Shown: piece after piece, positions 1 to 8,500 of the stretch
How the letters are laid out: every line of letters begins with the position of its first letter
Numbering within the stretch: position 1 is the stretch's first letter
Assembly (NCBI RefSeq): GCF_050485565.1
Contig: NZ_JBJHBQ010000015.1
Location: forward strand, 1-52,793
Length of the DNA: 52,793 bases
DNA from: Glycocaulis sp050485565
GTDB lineage: Bacteria > Pseudomonadota > Alphaproteobacteria > Caulobacterales > Maricaulaceae
Direction: 5' to 3'
The notes under the pieces: generated by a model
What the model was told of the DNA's origin: nothing
The model's database searches: none
The model's input: only the letters and a program-made list of their open reading frames with translations
Made by a program: the position numbers and the translations under genes

Positions 1-581
1 GCCAGGAAGGCAAGGGCGGGAATGGCAACCGCCAGCGTCCACAGATTGGCCTCGCCAATGGTCGTGACGAGGCTTGCGGCGATCTCCACGCCCGTATGTC
101 CGCCCGCCCCGGTGCCGAGAACATGGCGCATCTGCCCGGCCGCGATGAGAAGTCCCGCTGCGGTAATGAAGCCGGAAATGACCGGGTGGGAGAGGAAATT
201 GGCGATAAAGCCCAGCCGGAACAGACCCATCGCCACCAGGATCACGCCCGACAGCACGGCGAGTGTCAGCGCGGCAGTGATATAGCCCATGCTGCCTTCA
301 TCGGCGACGCGGCCCACGGCCACCGCCGTCATCAGCGATATGACCGCCACCGGCCCGACGGCGAGCGTTCGGCCCGTCCCGAAGATCGCATAGAGCACGA
401 GCGGTGCCATGGAGGCGTAAAGCCCGGTCTCGGGCGGCAGTCCGGCCAGCATGGCATAGGCCAGCGATTGCGGGATCAGCATGATGGTGACGATCACCGC
501 CGCCATCAGGTCGCTGACAAGCGTTTCGCGCCGGTATTCCCGGCCCCATTCCAGAATGGGCAGATAGCGCGAGAGCTTCAC
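1..581 (-). CDS. SulP-family anion permease, partial (C-terminus beyond window)
   Basis: The encoded N-terminal part (about 193 residues) is a hydrophobic inner-membrane protein with the classic SulP signatures: PQSLAYAMLAGLPPETGLYA near residue 37 and a TLAVGPVAVISLM stretch after it. SulP proteins move sulfate or other anions. No STAS domain is visible because the gene runs off the left edge. The start is read as GTG at 581, preceded by AAGGA about nine bases upstream, and lies 12 bases after the sulfurtransferase stop. Its place as last gene of a BigR-type persulfide operon makes it, by inference, an exporter or importer of sulfite, sulfate or thiosulfate. Substrate cannot be read from sequence. 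Confidence 0.9.
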   Translation of the reverse strand, partial: MKLSRYLPILEWGREYRRETLVSDLMAAVIVTIMLIPQSLAYAMLAGLPPETGLYASMAPLVLYAIFGTGRTLAVGPVAVISLMTAVAVGRVADEGSMGYITAALTLAVLSGVILVAMGLFRLGFIANFLSHPVISGFITAAGLLIAAGQMRHVLGTGAGGHTGVEIAASLVTTIGEANLWTLAVAIPALAFL

Positions 582-593
582 CGGCGCTGGTCC

Positions 594-1025
594 TTACGCA
601 TTGTCGCCATGGCGCGCGGCGAGCGCCGGGGCCAGCGGGGCAAGATCATAGCCCGCGCGCGCGCCGGCCTCGATGAGGGCGGCTGGTTCGGCTTTGCGCG
701 CCTGCGAGAGCGCCCACAGGCAGGTGGAGCGCGTGCCGGACCGGCAATAGGCCATCACCTTGCCATCCGCGCCCTCCAGCGCGTCTGCAAAGGCGGAAAT
801 GGCACTATCGGGGAACTGCCCGCCAGAGACAGGGATATGGTGGAAGGCGATGCCCGCTTCCTTCGCCGCCGCCTGCAATTCTGACAGAGCCGGCTGGCCC
901 GGCTCCTCACCATCGGGCCGGTTGCAGATCACGGTCGTGTAGCCTTCAGCGGCGAGCGCGCGGATCTCGTCTGCGCTCATCTGGCCTGTAACCGAAACCT
1001 TAGGCGTGAGGGTTTTATGGGGCAT
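594..1025 (-). CDS. DUF442/TIGR01244-type sulfurtransferase (phosphatase-fold)
   Basis: A 143-residue protein with the DUF442 pattern: TLTPKVSVTGQMSADEI at the N-terminus, ICNRPDGEEPGQP around residue 33, and an active-site loop CRSGTRS with Cys94. In Xylella and Agrobacterium this domain is fused to the metallo-hydrolase of Blh and acts as a sulfurtransferase. Here it is a separate gene directly after that hydrolase. A longer reading from 1175 is possible, but the extra 50 residues translate an intergenic repeat. The ATG at 1025 has AAGGA at good spacing, so it is preferred. Inferred role: handling sulfane sulfur in the persulfide pathway. Confidence 0.88.
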   Translation of the reverse strand: MPHKTLTPKVSVTGQMSADEIRALAAEGYTTVICNRPDGEEPGQPALSELQAAAKEAGIAFHHIPVSGGQFPDSAISAFADALEGADGKVMAYCRSGTRSTCLWALSQARKAEPAALIEAGARAGYDLAPLAPALAARHGDNA

Positions 1026-1068
1026 GGGAGGGTCCTTGGAAGGGGTGTGGCAAGTAGCGAGGGCGTGG

Positions 1069-1196
1069 TTTCTCCCCCCGCGAGCGGGCGGGGTGAGAAG
1101 CGAAGCTTCGAACGACCGAAGGGCCGAGGGGGGGGATTTCACAATAACTCCCCCCTCCGCCTTCTGCGAAGGCACCTCCCCCGTGAACGGGGGAGG
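1069..1196. repeat. Nested palindromic intergenic element
   Basis: This stretch between two genes of one operon is built from inverted repeats. An eight-base arm CCTCCCCC pairs with GGGGGAGG across a six-base loop (1175-1196). GCCTTC pairs with GAAGGC (1159-1173). A G-run at 1128-1135 pairs with a C-run at 1150-1155. It resembles dispersed palindromic repeats common between alphaproteobacterial genes. Whether it recurs in this genome cannot be seen here. As RNA it would fold strongly and could set the mRNA ratio of the flanking genes. Confidence 0.6.
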
Positions 1197-1205
1197 AAAG
1201 AACTC

Positions 1206-2078
1206 CTAAAGCGCATCCACCGGGATTTTGAGATAGGTGGTGCCATTATCCTCCGCTGGCGGCATATGCCCTGCGCGCATATTCACCTGCACACTCGGCA
1301 GGATCAGGACCGGCATGGCAAGCGTTGCGTCACGTGTTGTTCGCATCTTCACGAACTCTTCCTCCGAAACGCCTTCGTGAACATGGATATTGGCGCGCTT
1401 CTGCTCGCCCACACTCGTCTCCCATTCGAACGTGTCGCGGCCCGGCGCCTTGTAGTCATGGCACAGGAACATGCGCGTCTCATCCGGCAGGGCGTAAATT
1501 TTCTGGATCGAGCGATAGAGCGTGGCGGCACTGCCGCCGGGGAAATCGCACCGCGCCGTGCCATAGTCGGGCATGAACAGCGTATCGCCGACAAAGGCCG
1601 CATCCCCGATCACATAGGTCATGCAGGCGGGTGTGTGGCCCGGCGTATGGATGGCGCGTACATCGATATTGCCCAGCTTGAATGTGTCGCCATCCTCGAC
1701 CAGCCGGTCGAACTGGGAGCCGTCGCGCTGGAACTCGGTCCCGGCATTGAACACCTTGCCGAACACATCCTGCACGGTGCGGATGTTTGATCCGATGGCG
1801 AGAGTCCCGCCCAGCTTCTCTTTCAGATAGGGCGCAGCGGAGAGATGATCGGCATGGACATGGGTTTCCAAAAGCCATTGCACCTCAAAGCCCTGCGCCT
1901 TCACATAGGCGATGATGGCATCAGCGCTGTCGCGTGAAGTGCGGCCGGACTTGGGATCGTAGTCGAGTACCGAATCGACAATGGCTGCCTTCTTCGTCGC
2001 CGGGTCGGAGACGACATAGCTGACCGTATTGGTCGGCTCGTCGAAAAACGCTTTCACGTCAGGAATGCCGGTCATCAT
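1206..2078 (-). CDS. blh: ETHE1/Blh-like persulfide dioxygenase (metallo-beta-lactamase fold)
   Basis: A 290-residue metallo-hydrolase. Metal ligands are visible in THVHADH (H73, H75, D77, H78), GHTP (H148), the Asp in FMPDYGTARCDFPGG (D171) and FLCHDY (H207). This spacing and the GTARCDFPGG motif are those of ETHE1-type persulfide dioxygenases, which oxidise glutathione persulfide to sulfite. There is no fused DUF442 or rhodanese domain; that part is the next gene. The start at 2078 gives an ATGA overlap with the repressor's stop and has AAGGAAA upstream, so both are co-translated. By analogy with the Xylella/Agrobacterium bigR operon it detoxifies sulfide-derived persulfides under BigR control. 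Confidence 0.93.
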   Translation of the reverse strand: MMTGIPDVKAFFDEPTNTVSYVVSDPATKKAAIVDSVLDYDPKSGRTSRDSADAIIAYVKAQGFEVQWLLETHVHADHLSAAPYLKEKLGGTLAIGSNIRTVQDVFGKVFNAGTEFQRDGSQFDRLVEDGDTFKLGNIDVRAIHTPGHTPACMTYVIGDAAFVGDTLFMPDYGTARCDFPGGSAATLYRSIQKIYALPDETRMFLCHDYKAPGRDTFEWETSVGEQKRANIHVHEGVSEEEFVKMRTTRDATLAMPVLILPSVQVNMRAGHMPPAEDNGTTYLKIPVDAL

Positions 2079-2425
2079 ACAATTTCCTTCTGCGGGGTAT
2101 TGGCCGCCTCTGGCACCGGAGCGAACGCATCGCACAGGGCGCGCATCACGGCGAGGATGCGCGGGTCTTTGAGGGAATAGAATATCTGTTTGGACTGACG
2201 GCGCGTGGAGACGATGCCTTCGGCGCGCAGCCGCGCCAGATCACGCGAGAGATTGGGCTGGGCGACGCCGGTACGCGCCTCGATCTGCGAGACCGAAAGC
2301 TCGCCGTTCGCCAGCTCGCACGTTACCAGCAGCCTGTTGGGATGGGAGAGCAGCTTTAGCAGCCCTGCCACCTCATCGGCGCGGGCGCGCACCATCTCCA
2401 GATCAAGACCTGCCTGCATGGCCAA
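2075..2425 (-). CDS. bigR: BigR/SqrR-type ArsR persulfide-responsive repressor
   Basis: A 116-residue winged-helix ArsR protein: ELSVSQIEARTGVAQPNLSR forms the helix-turn-helix and IVSTRRQSKQIFYSL the wing. Two cysteines, C36 (LLVTCELANGE) and C98 (MRALCDAF), sit where BigR and SqrR carry the pair that forms a disulfide or polysulfide bridge on sulfide stress. It overlaps the dioxygenase gene by four bases, and the YeeE/YedE pair is divergent, matching the known bigR operon theme. It probably represses both directions from an operator in 2426-2559. Start could also be the second Met at 2419. Function by family; the regulon is inferred. Confidence 0.9.
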   Translation of the reverse strand: MAMQAGLDLEMVRARADEVAGLLKLLSHPNRLLVTCELANGELSVSQIEARTGVAQPNLSRDLARLRAEGIVSTRRQSKQIFYSLKDPRILAVMRALCDAFAPVPEAANTPQKEIV

Positions 2426-2493
2426 GCTCCGTTCCTCGTTCCCCTTAAACGAACATTTTTCACGCCGGGGCTTGCGTTGCGATCACATATATA

Positions 2494-2510
2494 TCATTTT
2501 CGATAAATGA
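2494..2510. promoter_or_regulatory. Candidate BigR operator (TCATTT-N5-AAATGA)
   Basis: A perfect six-base inverted repeat, TCATTT-TCGAT-AAATGA, within the most AT-rich part of the divergent bigR/pmpA intergenic region, just after an ATATAT tract. ArsR repressors bind such AT-rich palindromes overlapping promoters. The position, 69 bases before bigR and 50 before pmpA, would let one dimer control both. The sequence is seen; assignment to BigR is inferred. Confidence 0.6.
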
Positions 2511-2559
2511 CAAGTGTTGGGCGGCGAAATCTCGCCGTCCCTGCAACAGGACAACAGGA

Positions 2560-3000
2560 ATGATGGATACAGCAACCGCCTTCACGCCCCTTTCCGCGCT
2601 AGCGGGCGGGGTATTGATCGGGCTGTCAGCGGTCATGCTGATGGCGCTCAATGGCCGTATCGCCGGTGTCGCAGGCATTGTCGGTGGTCTGCTCGGCCCG
2701 GCACCATTCAACGCGCTGGACCGCTACTGGCGGCTGGCCTTCGTGGCCGGTCTGGTTATCGCGCCAGCCCTCTGGTTTGCGGCGACGGGCGCGATGCCGG
2801 AAGTGGCCGTCACCGATAGCTGGCCGCTTCTGATCGTCGCCGGGCTGATCGTGGGCGTCGGCACGCAGATCGGTTCAGGCTGCACATCTGGCCACGGCGT
2901 ATGCGGGCTGGCCCGGCTCTCGCCGCGTTCTGCCGTGGCGACCGGCGTCTTCATGGCGGCCGCGCTTCTCACCGTCTTTGTCACCAGACATCTTGTATAG
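2560..3000 (+). CDS. pmpA: YeeE/YedE half-transporter PmpA
   Basis: A 146-residue integral membrane protein, half the length of full YeeE/TsuA thiosulfate transporters. It has the N-terminal NGRIAGVAGIVGG motif and a GCTSGHGVCG motif with C108 and C115; equivalent cysteines in TsuA relay thiosulfate by transient S-S contacts. About four membrane segments are apparent. Its partner pmpB starts 11 bases downstream, and the two likely form one transporter. Divergent from bigR, as in Agrobacterium and Xylella. ATG at 2560 follows CAGGA. Inferred to import or export thiosulfate, sulfite or sulfane sulfur. Confidence 0.9.
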   Translation: MMDTATAFTPLSALAGGVLIGLSAVMLMALNGRIAGVAGIVGGLLGPAPFNALDRYWRLAFVAGLVIAPALWFAATGAMPEVAVTDSWPLLIVAGLIVGVGTQIGSGCTSGHGVCGLARLSPRSAVATGVFMAAALLTVFVTRHLV

Positions 3001-3010
3001 GACGAGAACC

Positions 3011-3424
3011 ATGACAGCTGTTCTTTCCGCCCTTGGTGCCGGTCTTGTTTTCGGCCTCGGCCTCATCGTCTCCGGCATGGTCAATCCGGCCAAAGTGCTA
3101 AACTTTCTTGATATAGCGGGCCAGTGGGATCCCAGCCTTGCCTTCGTGATGGCGGGCGCAGCCGGCACGGTCTTTATCGGCTACCGTTTCGTCCTCAAAC
3201 GTCCGGCCCCGCTCTTTGCCGACCGCTTCAACGTGCCGACGGCGACGAAGCTGGATGCCCGCCTGATTGGCGGGGCGGCCATGTTCGGCGTCGGCTGGGG
3301 GCTGGTCGGCTTCTGTCCGGGACCGGCTTTGACCGCGCTCGGCACCGGTGCGATGCCCGCACTGGTCTTCGCGGCGGCCATGCTGGCCGGGATGGCGGGC
3401 TGGCGCTGGCTGGTGCGCGATTAA
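3011..3424 (+). CDS. pmpB: YeeE/YedE half-transporter PmpB
   Basis: A 137-residue membrane protein complementary to the preceding half. It carries the second-half hallmarks MVNPAKVLNFLDIAGQWDP (residues 23-41) and GWGLVGFCPGPALTALG with C102. These cysteine-bearing re-entrant motifs belong to the YeeE/YedE sulfur-transport family. The start is taken at ATG 3011 rather than the upstream alternative at 2978, which would overlap pmpA and add a non-hydrophobic leader. Expected to be co-transcribed with pmpA under BigR. Confidence 0.9.
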   Translation: MTAVLSALGAGLVFGLGLIVSGMVNPAKVLNFLDIAGQWDPSLAFVMAGAAGTVFIGYRFVLKRPAPLFADRFNVPTATKLDARLIGGAAMFGVGWGLVGFCPGPALTALGTGAMPALVFAAAMLAGMAGWRWLVRD

Positions 3425-3503
3425 TCACAAACCCCCTCTCGCCCTTCCTCGCGGTGCGCGCTAGGTTTCCTTTTGAAAGCCAGCTCTGCCCGCGAGGACG
3501 CCC

Positions 3504-4367
3504 ATGCCTCTTGCCGTTATCCTGATCGTCAATTTTCTTGTGATTGCTGCCGTGTTTGCGGGGCTGTGGCTGTGGAGCCGCAGAATCAAGGACCCCAGCT
3601 TTGTCGATGCCTTCTGGGCATTCGGCATGGTCATCCTTGCCCTGACAACCTTCATCATGGCCGGTGATGGCTGGCTGGAGCGCAAGCTGATCCTGGCGGG
3701 CCTGACGATTGCCTGGGGTATGCGCCTTGGCCTGCACCTCTTCCATCGCTGGGGGCGGGAAGGGCCGGACAAGCGCTACAAGGCGCTCATTGGACGCCTG
3801 CAGGACAAGCGCGGCTGGAATTATGACAAGGCAACGGGGCTCGCCGTTTTCGGGCCGCAGGCCATACTGCTCTTCATCGTCTGCCTGCCGGTCCAGCTTG
3901 GCCAGATCAGCGCCGAGCCTGTGGGATTTGGCATTATCGCCCTTCTGGGCTTTGCGCTGGCCGTGTTTGGTATCGCCTATGAAGCCATTGCCGACTGGCA
4001 GCTTTCGGTGTTCAGGGAAAACCCGGCCAGCAAGGGCAAGGTGATGGATCAGGGCCTGTGGGCCTGGTCGCGCCACCCCAATTATTTCGGCGAGATATGC
4101 ACCTGGTGGGGCATCTGGCTGATTGCGGCGGAAACGGCTCTGGGCTTCTGGTCCTTCATCGGCCCGGCCTTCCTCACCTTCACGCTGCTGCGCTGGTCAG
4201 GCGTGCCGCTGCTTGAAAAGGGCATGAAGACATCGCGTCCGGGCTATGCGGACTACGCCGCACGCACCAGCGCGATCATTCCCTGGCCGCCCAAGGCGCG
4301 AGCCAGCGACGAGCCGGTGATCGATGATGAGGATGATGACACGACCGAATATGACAGCGCGGTGTGA
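3504..4367 (+). CDS. DUF1295 membrane protein (steroid 5-alpha-reductase-like)
   Basis: A 287-residue multi-span protein. WSRHPNYFGEICTWWGIWL near residue 190 is the conserved core of DUF1295, a branch of the steroid 5-alpha-reductase/isoprenylcysteine methyltransferase fold, and DPSFVDAFWAFGM near the N-terminus is also typical. Reductase activity on lipids is suggested for the family but no substrate is established. The C-terminus ends in an acidic DDEDDDTTEYDSAV tail. GAGGA lies just upstream of the ATG. It stands alone: 79 bases after pmpB and convergent with the next gene, with a 9-base gap. Confidence 0.85.
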   Translation: MPLAVILIVNFLVIAAVFAGLWLWSRRIKDPSFVDAFWAFGMVILALTTFIMAGDGWLERKLILAGLTIAWGMRLGLHLFHRWGREGPDKRYKALIGRLQDKRGWNYDKATGLAVFGPQAILLFIVCLPVQLGQISAEPVGFGIIALLGFALAVFGIAYEAIADWQLSVFRENPASKGKVMDQGLWAWSRHPNYFGEICTWWGIWLIAAETALGFWSFIGPAFLTFTLLRWSGVPLLEKGMKTSRPGYADYAARTSAIIPWPPKARASDEPVIDDEDDDTTEYDSAV

Positions 4368-4376
4368 AGGCCCGCT

Positions 4377-4595
4377 TTAGTAGTCCCGGCGCCGGTCCTC
4401 GCCGTTTTCATCGCTTAGGTCCGGCGCGCGTATGGCCAGCGCTGCCGCGATAACGTCCGCCCCGGCGCGCATTTCCTCGACAATCTCTGCGTCCGGCGTG
4501 ACGGTGCGGGTCACTTCCGCGCGCAGGCTGACAGGACAGATCATCCAGCCTGCACAGACCAGTATCGCCGCTACCAGACCGAAGACGATGCGCAT
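4377..4595 (-). CDS. Small exported or membrane-anchored protein, unknown
   Basis: A 72-residue product beginning with a hydrophobic segment (IVFGLVAAILVCAGWMICPV), so it is probably secreted or anchored. The remainder is acidic and helix-prone and ends DRRRDY. The start chosen at 4595 has a strong GGGGAGG at ideal spacing; an upstream ATG at 4616 lacks one. I do not recognise the family. The good ribosome-binding site and composition like its neighbours support a real gene. The Cys in the hydrophobic stretch does not make a convincing lipobox. Confidence 0.6.
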   Translation of the reverse strand: MRIVFGLVAAILVCAGWMICPVSLRAEVTRTVTPDAEIVEEMRAGADVIAAALAIRAPDLSDENGEDRRRDY

Positions 4596-4630
4596 GGTTG
4601 CCTCCCCAGACCCCATTCACCGGGAAGGCT

Positions 4631-4652
4631 AACATTACTTCGCCGTAATGTT
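4631..4652. promoter_or_regulatory. 8-bp perfect palindrome upstream of small exported gene
   Basis: AACATTAC and GTAATGTT are perfect arms around a TTCGCC loop, 36-57 bases upstream of the minus-strand start at 4595 and 18 bases past the stop of the previous minus-strand gene. No T-run follows on either strand, so a regulator site is as likely as a terminator. The binding protein is unknown. Confidence 0.45.
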
Positions 4653-4670
4653 GAAGCAGAAAATGAGCGT

Positions 4671-5480
4671 TCAGGCCGCTTCGCGTCCCAGGCCGTCCAG
4701 CAATTTGGGTTCGGCGCTCTGGCGCTCCAGCCCCTCCACCGCCTTGAGCAGCAGTTTCAGGCTTTCCTGCAAGCCATTGGCGATTAGGGCGGCGGACGCA
4801 TCATTACGCGTCAGGGCCAGCTCCAGCCGGTCGGCATCGGGCAGGCGCGCGGTTGCAAGGTCAATCCGCTCGGCGGCCCCTTCAACCCGGCCGGCCGCTT
4901 CTGAAATGCCTGATTCCAGTCTTTGCGCGAGCGTATCCAGCTCCGAGCGGAAACTGCCCAGCGCGTCCTTCACATCCACGCCCTGCAGGCTGGTGGCAAT
5001 CTCGCGCATATCGGCGCGGAAGGCTGCCAGCTCCTCTTGCAGCGCGCCTGCGCTTTCAGGTGCGCCTTGAGGATCGGCGTCGGCGCTGGCCGCTTGTGTC
5101 TCTGCGGTGTCCTGCGCAAGGGCGGGGACATAGGCTTCGCCTTCATCCTCGTCCTCGACCGGGATCTCCACCAGCACGGCCTGACCGCGCAAATGCGACG
5201 GCCCGGTACCGAAAAGTGTTGTCTCCAGCTCCGCGCGCACCTTTTCCATCTCGGCCATTTTCTGCGAGGCGGAAACCAGCATCCAGCGCAGGGGCGCGGT
5301 GCGGGTGGCGCGGGTCGATCTAGCATCAAACCGCGTCAGATAGAGCCGGACAAAGCTGTCGATATGCTCGGCCAGCGCGGTGTCCTGCGCAGGATCGCGA
5401 TTGGGCGGCAGGGACAGGCGCAAGGCATAGGCATGCTCGCCAGCGCGGGGCTCGATGCGGTCGGGGCTGGTAATCAGCAT
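4671..5480 (-). CDS. Coiled-coil protein of unknown function
   Basis: A 269-residue soluble protein that I do not recognise. The N-terminal ~110 residues look globular. An acidic, Ala/Glu-rich linker follows (110-145). The last third is a long heptad-like helix (residues ~145-255, e.g. ALQEELAAFRADMREIATSL), suggesting a coiled coil or oligomerisation domain. There is no signal peptide or membrane segment. GGAAGGA precedes the ATG. It lies 55 bases downstream of the RND permease on the same strand, so it may be transcribed with it, though nothing in the protein points to efflux. Confidence 0.75.
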   Translation of the reverse strand: MLITSPDRIEPRAGEHAYALRLSLPPNRDPAQDTALAEHIDSFVRLYLTRFDARSTRATRTAPLRWMLVSASQKMAEMEKVRAELETTLFGTGPSHLRGQAVLVEIPVEDEDEGEAYVPALAQDTAETQAASADADPQGAPESAGALQEELAAFRADMREIATSLQGVDVKDALGSFRSELDTLAQRLESGISEAAGRVEGAAERIDLATARLPDADRLELALTRNDASAALIANGLQESLKLLLKAVEGLERQSAEPKLLDGLGREAA

Positions 5481-5535
5481 GGCGGGAATCCTTCCGGCTT
5501 GCCCGCCATCTCGCGCTGATTGCGTTTATGACACG

Positions 5536-8500
5536 TTAACCTTTCAGCGCTGGCACTGGTTTTGGCGCGCGGATACCGAAGAACAGAGCGTAGAGCACAG
5601 GCGCTGCCACCAGGGTCAGCACCGTGGCAAAGGCCAGTCCGCCAATGATGGTGACCGCCATGCCCTGGAAGAAGGCGTCGGCAATCAGCGGCATCATGCC
5701 CAGGATGGTCGTCGCCGAGGCGAGGAAGACCGGGCGCAGGCGGCTCACCGAGCCTTCGCGTACCGCCTCGAACGGATCAATGCCGGCGGCCACGCGCTGA
5801 TCGAGCTCGTCCACCAGCACGATGGCATTCTTGATCAGCATGCCAGAGAGCGACAGGAAGCCCAGCAATGCGGTGAAGGAGAAGGCGATATTGGTTATCA
5901 GCAAACCGGCCGTAACCCCGCAAATGCTCATCGGCACAATCGCCCAGATAATGAGCGGCTGGCGCACTTTCTGGAACAGGAGGAAGCTGACCACCAGCAT
6001 CACGATCAGGCTGATCGGCAGCACCTGGCCTAGCGACTCGTTGGCTTCCTGATTGGCTTCGATCTCGCCGCCCCATTGCACTGAATAGCCCCGTGGCAGG
6101 TCGATAGAGTTGATGACGCCGGAAAAGCGCCCGAACGCGGAAGCCGCGGTTTCGCCTTCTGGCGGGTTGGCCTGCACGGTCAGCGTGCGCACCCGGTCGC
6201 GCCGCCGGATCAGCGTGTCACGCGCCACCAGCTCGAAGCGTTCGACGGCCTGTGTGATCGGCACATAGGTGTTCTGTGACGGGCTCCAGATCAGCCGGTC
6301 TTCCAGCGCGGACGGGTTTTCCCGCTCGGCCTGCGGCGCGCGTGCGATGATCGGGATCAGCAGATCGCCCTCCCGATAGAGGCCCACTCGCGTGCCTTCC
6401 GTGGCAAAATGCAGGGCCTCGCCGATATCCTCGCGGGTGACGCCGGTAGTGCGCGCGCGATCGGCAGAGATAACCGGTTCGAGCATCAGCTCCCGGTTGC
6501 GCCAGCTATGGCGCACATCGGTAAGCGTTCCCGTGTCGGCAAGCCGGGTCACCGCTTCCTCGCCCAGCGCCCGCAATATGTCGGCGTCAGGCCCGGAGAA
6601 GCGCGCTTCCAGCCGCGCCCCGGCGGGGGGACCGAACACGATGCGCTCACCGCGCACCTCTGCTTCGGGGAGGGTTTCCGTGATATGGCTGACAATGCGC
6701 TCTGACAGGGCCGGTATCACATCCGTGGAATGGGCGCGGACCACCAGCTGGCCATAGGCGGCATTGGGCTGCTCGGAGGAATAGGTCAGCATGAAGCGCG
6801 TGCCGCCCCGGCCGACAAATGTGGTGACGCCCTGCGTTTCGGGTTGAACCAGCACATAGCTGGCCGCCTGGCGCACAGCCCGGTCGGTCGCAAGAATATC
6901 GGTACCCTGAGGTAGCTCGATATTGACGTAGAAGAGCGGGGTGTCGGAGTCCGGGAAGAAGGCCGCCCGCACAAAGCCGAACGCCCAGAAGCTGGCAATG
7001 GTTATGGTTATCAGCGCCATCAGCGTCATCCAGCGCCGGCGCAGCGCGCCCGTCAGGATCGTGCGGTAGGCCGTGTAGGTGCGCCCGCCATAGGGATCGG
7101 GCTTTGACCCACGTTCAGACTTGAACAGCGCAAAGGCGATCATCGGCGAGACGGTGATGGCCAGCAGCCAGGACAGTCCCAGCGATATGCCGATGACGGC
7201 GAACATGGAGAACATGAATTCGCCGGTGGAATCCTGTGACAGGCCCATGCCGGAAAAGGCCATGATGCCGATAATGGTCGCGCCCAGCAGCGGGAACTGC
7301 GTGGTCTTCACCGCCCGCTCGGCGGCGATCTGGCGGCGCACGCCGCGCTGCACATCGACCTGCATGCTCTCGGTGACGACGATCGCATTATCCACCAGCA
7401 TGCCCATGGCGATGATGAGCGCGCCCAGCGAGATGCGCTGCATGGTGATGTCGAAGGCCGACATGAAGAAGATCGTGCCCAGCACGGTCAGCAGCAGGGT
7501 TGCCCCCACCGTCACCCCGGCCCGCCAGCCCATGAACACGCACAGCATCACGATCACGATGCCCAGCGACATGGCGAGATTTACCAGAAAGCCGCGGATC
7601 GCCTGATCAACCACGACATGCTGCTCGTAGATCGGGTTTAGCTCGACCCCGACCGGCAGGTCTGCTTCCAGCTGGCGCAGGCGCTCTTCCACCCGGCGGC
7701 CGACATCGACGATGTTGGCGTCCGGCAGGGCGGCAATGCCCAGCGTGAACACCCGCTCGCCATTGTGGTAGGCATAGAAACTTTCCCGCTCCAGCGGCGC
7801 GCGGCTGACGGTGGCGATATCGGACAGGCGCAGCACGCCGCCCGAGGCGCGCGGCGCGATAAGAATGTTCTCAAGGGCTGCAATACCGTCCACGCGCTGC
7901 GGCACGGTCACGCGCAACAGGCGGTCACCGGCGGGCGTTTCGCCTGCCGGCACAACGGCATTCTCATTGCTCACCGCCTGCAGGACAGCGTCGAAAGGCA
8001 GGCCCAGCCGGGCAAGCTGCTCCTGGGCAATCTCGATATAGATGCGCTCATCGGGAAGACCGGCCACCTCGACGCGCGAGACGCCGCGCACGACCAGCAG
8101 CTCGCGGCGCAGATTGCGCGCCATGTCGCGCCATTCCCGGTCTGAATAGCCCGGTGCCGTCACCGCATAGAGAATGCCGTACACATCAGCAAAATCATCG
8201 ACCACTTGCGGGTCGGCCACGCCCGGAGGCAGGCCCGCCGACGCATCGCGCACGCGCTTTCTCAGCTCATCCCAGACCTGGGGCAGCTGATGGCCCAGAA
8301 TATCGTCGCGGATGGAGACCTGTATCTCCGACATGCCCGGCATGGATTTGGAGGTGACGCGGTCGAGCTGGCCCATCTGCTGGAGGGCGGCCTCCAGCAG
8401 CTCTGTCACCTCGGCCTCCACCTCTTCGGCGGTCGCGCCCGGATAGGCGGTGAAGATGATGGCTTCCTTGATGGTGAAGTCCGGGTCTTCCAGCTGGCCG

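Noticed and set aside
22..884. Plus-strand open frames of up to 262 codons at the left edge
   Set aside because: They run antisense to SulP and the sulfurtransferase, whose minus-strand products have clear family motifs; the plus-strand translations are low-complexity Arg/His/Gly-rich shadows.
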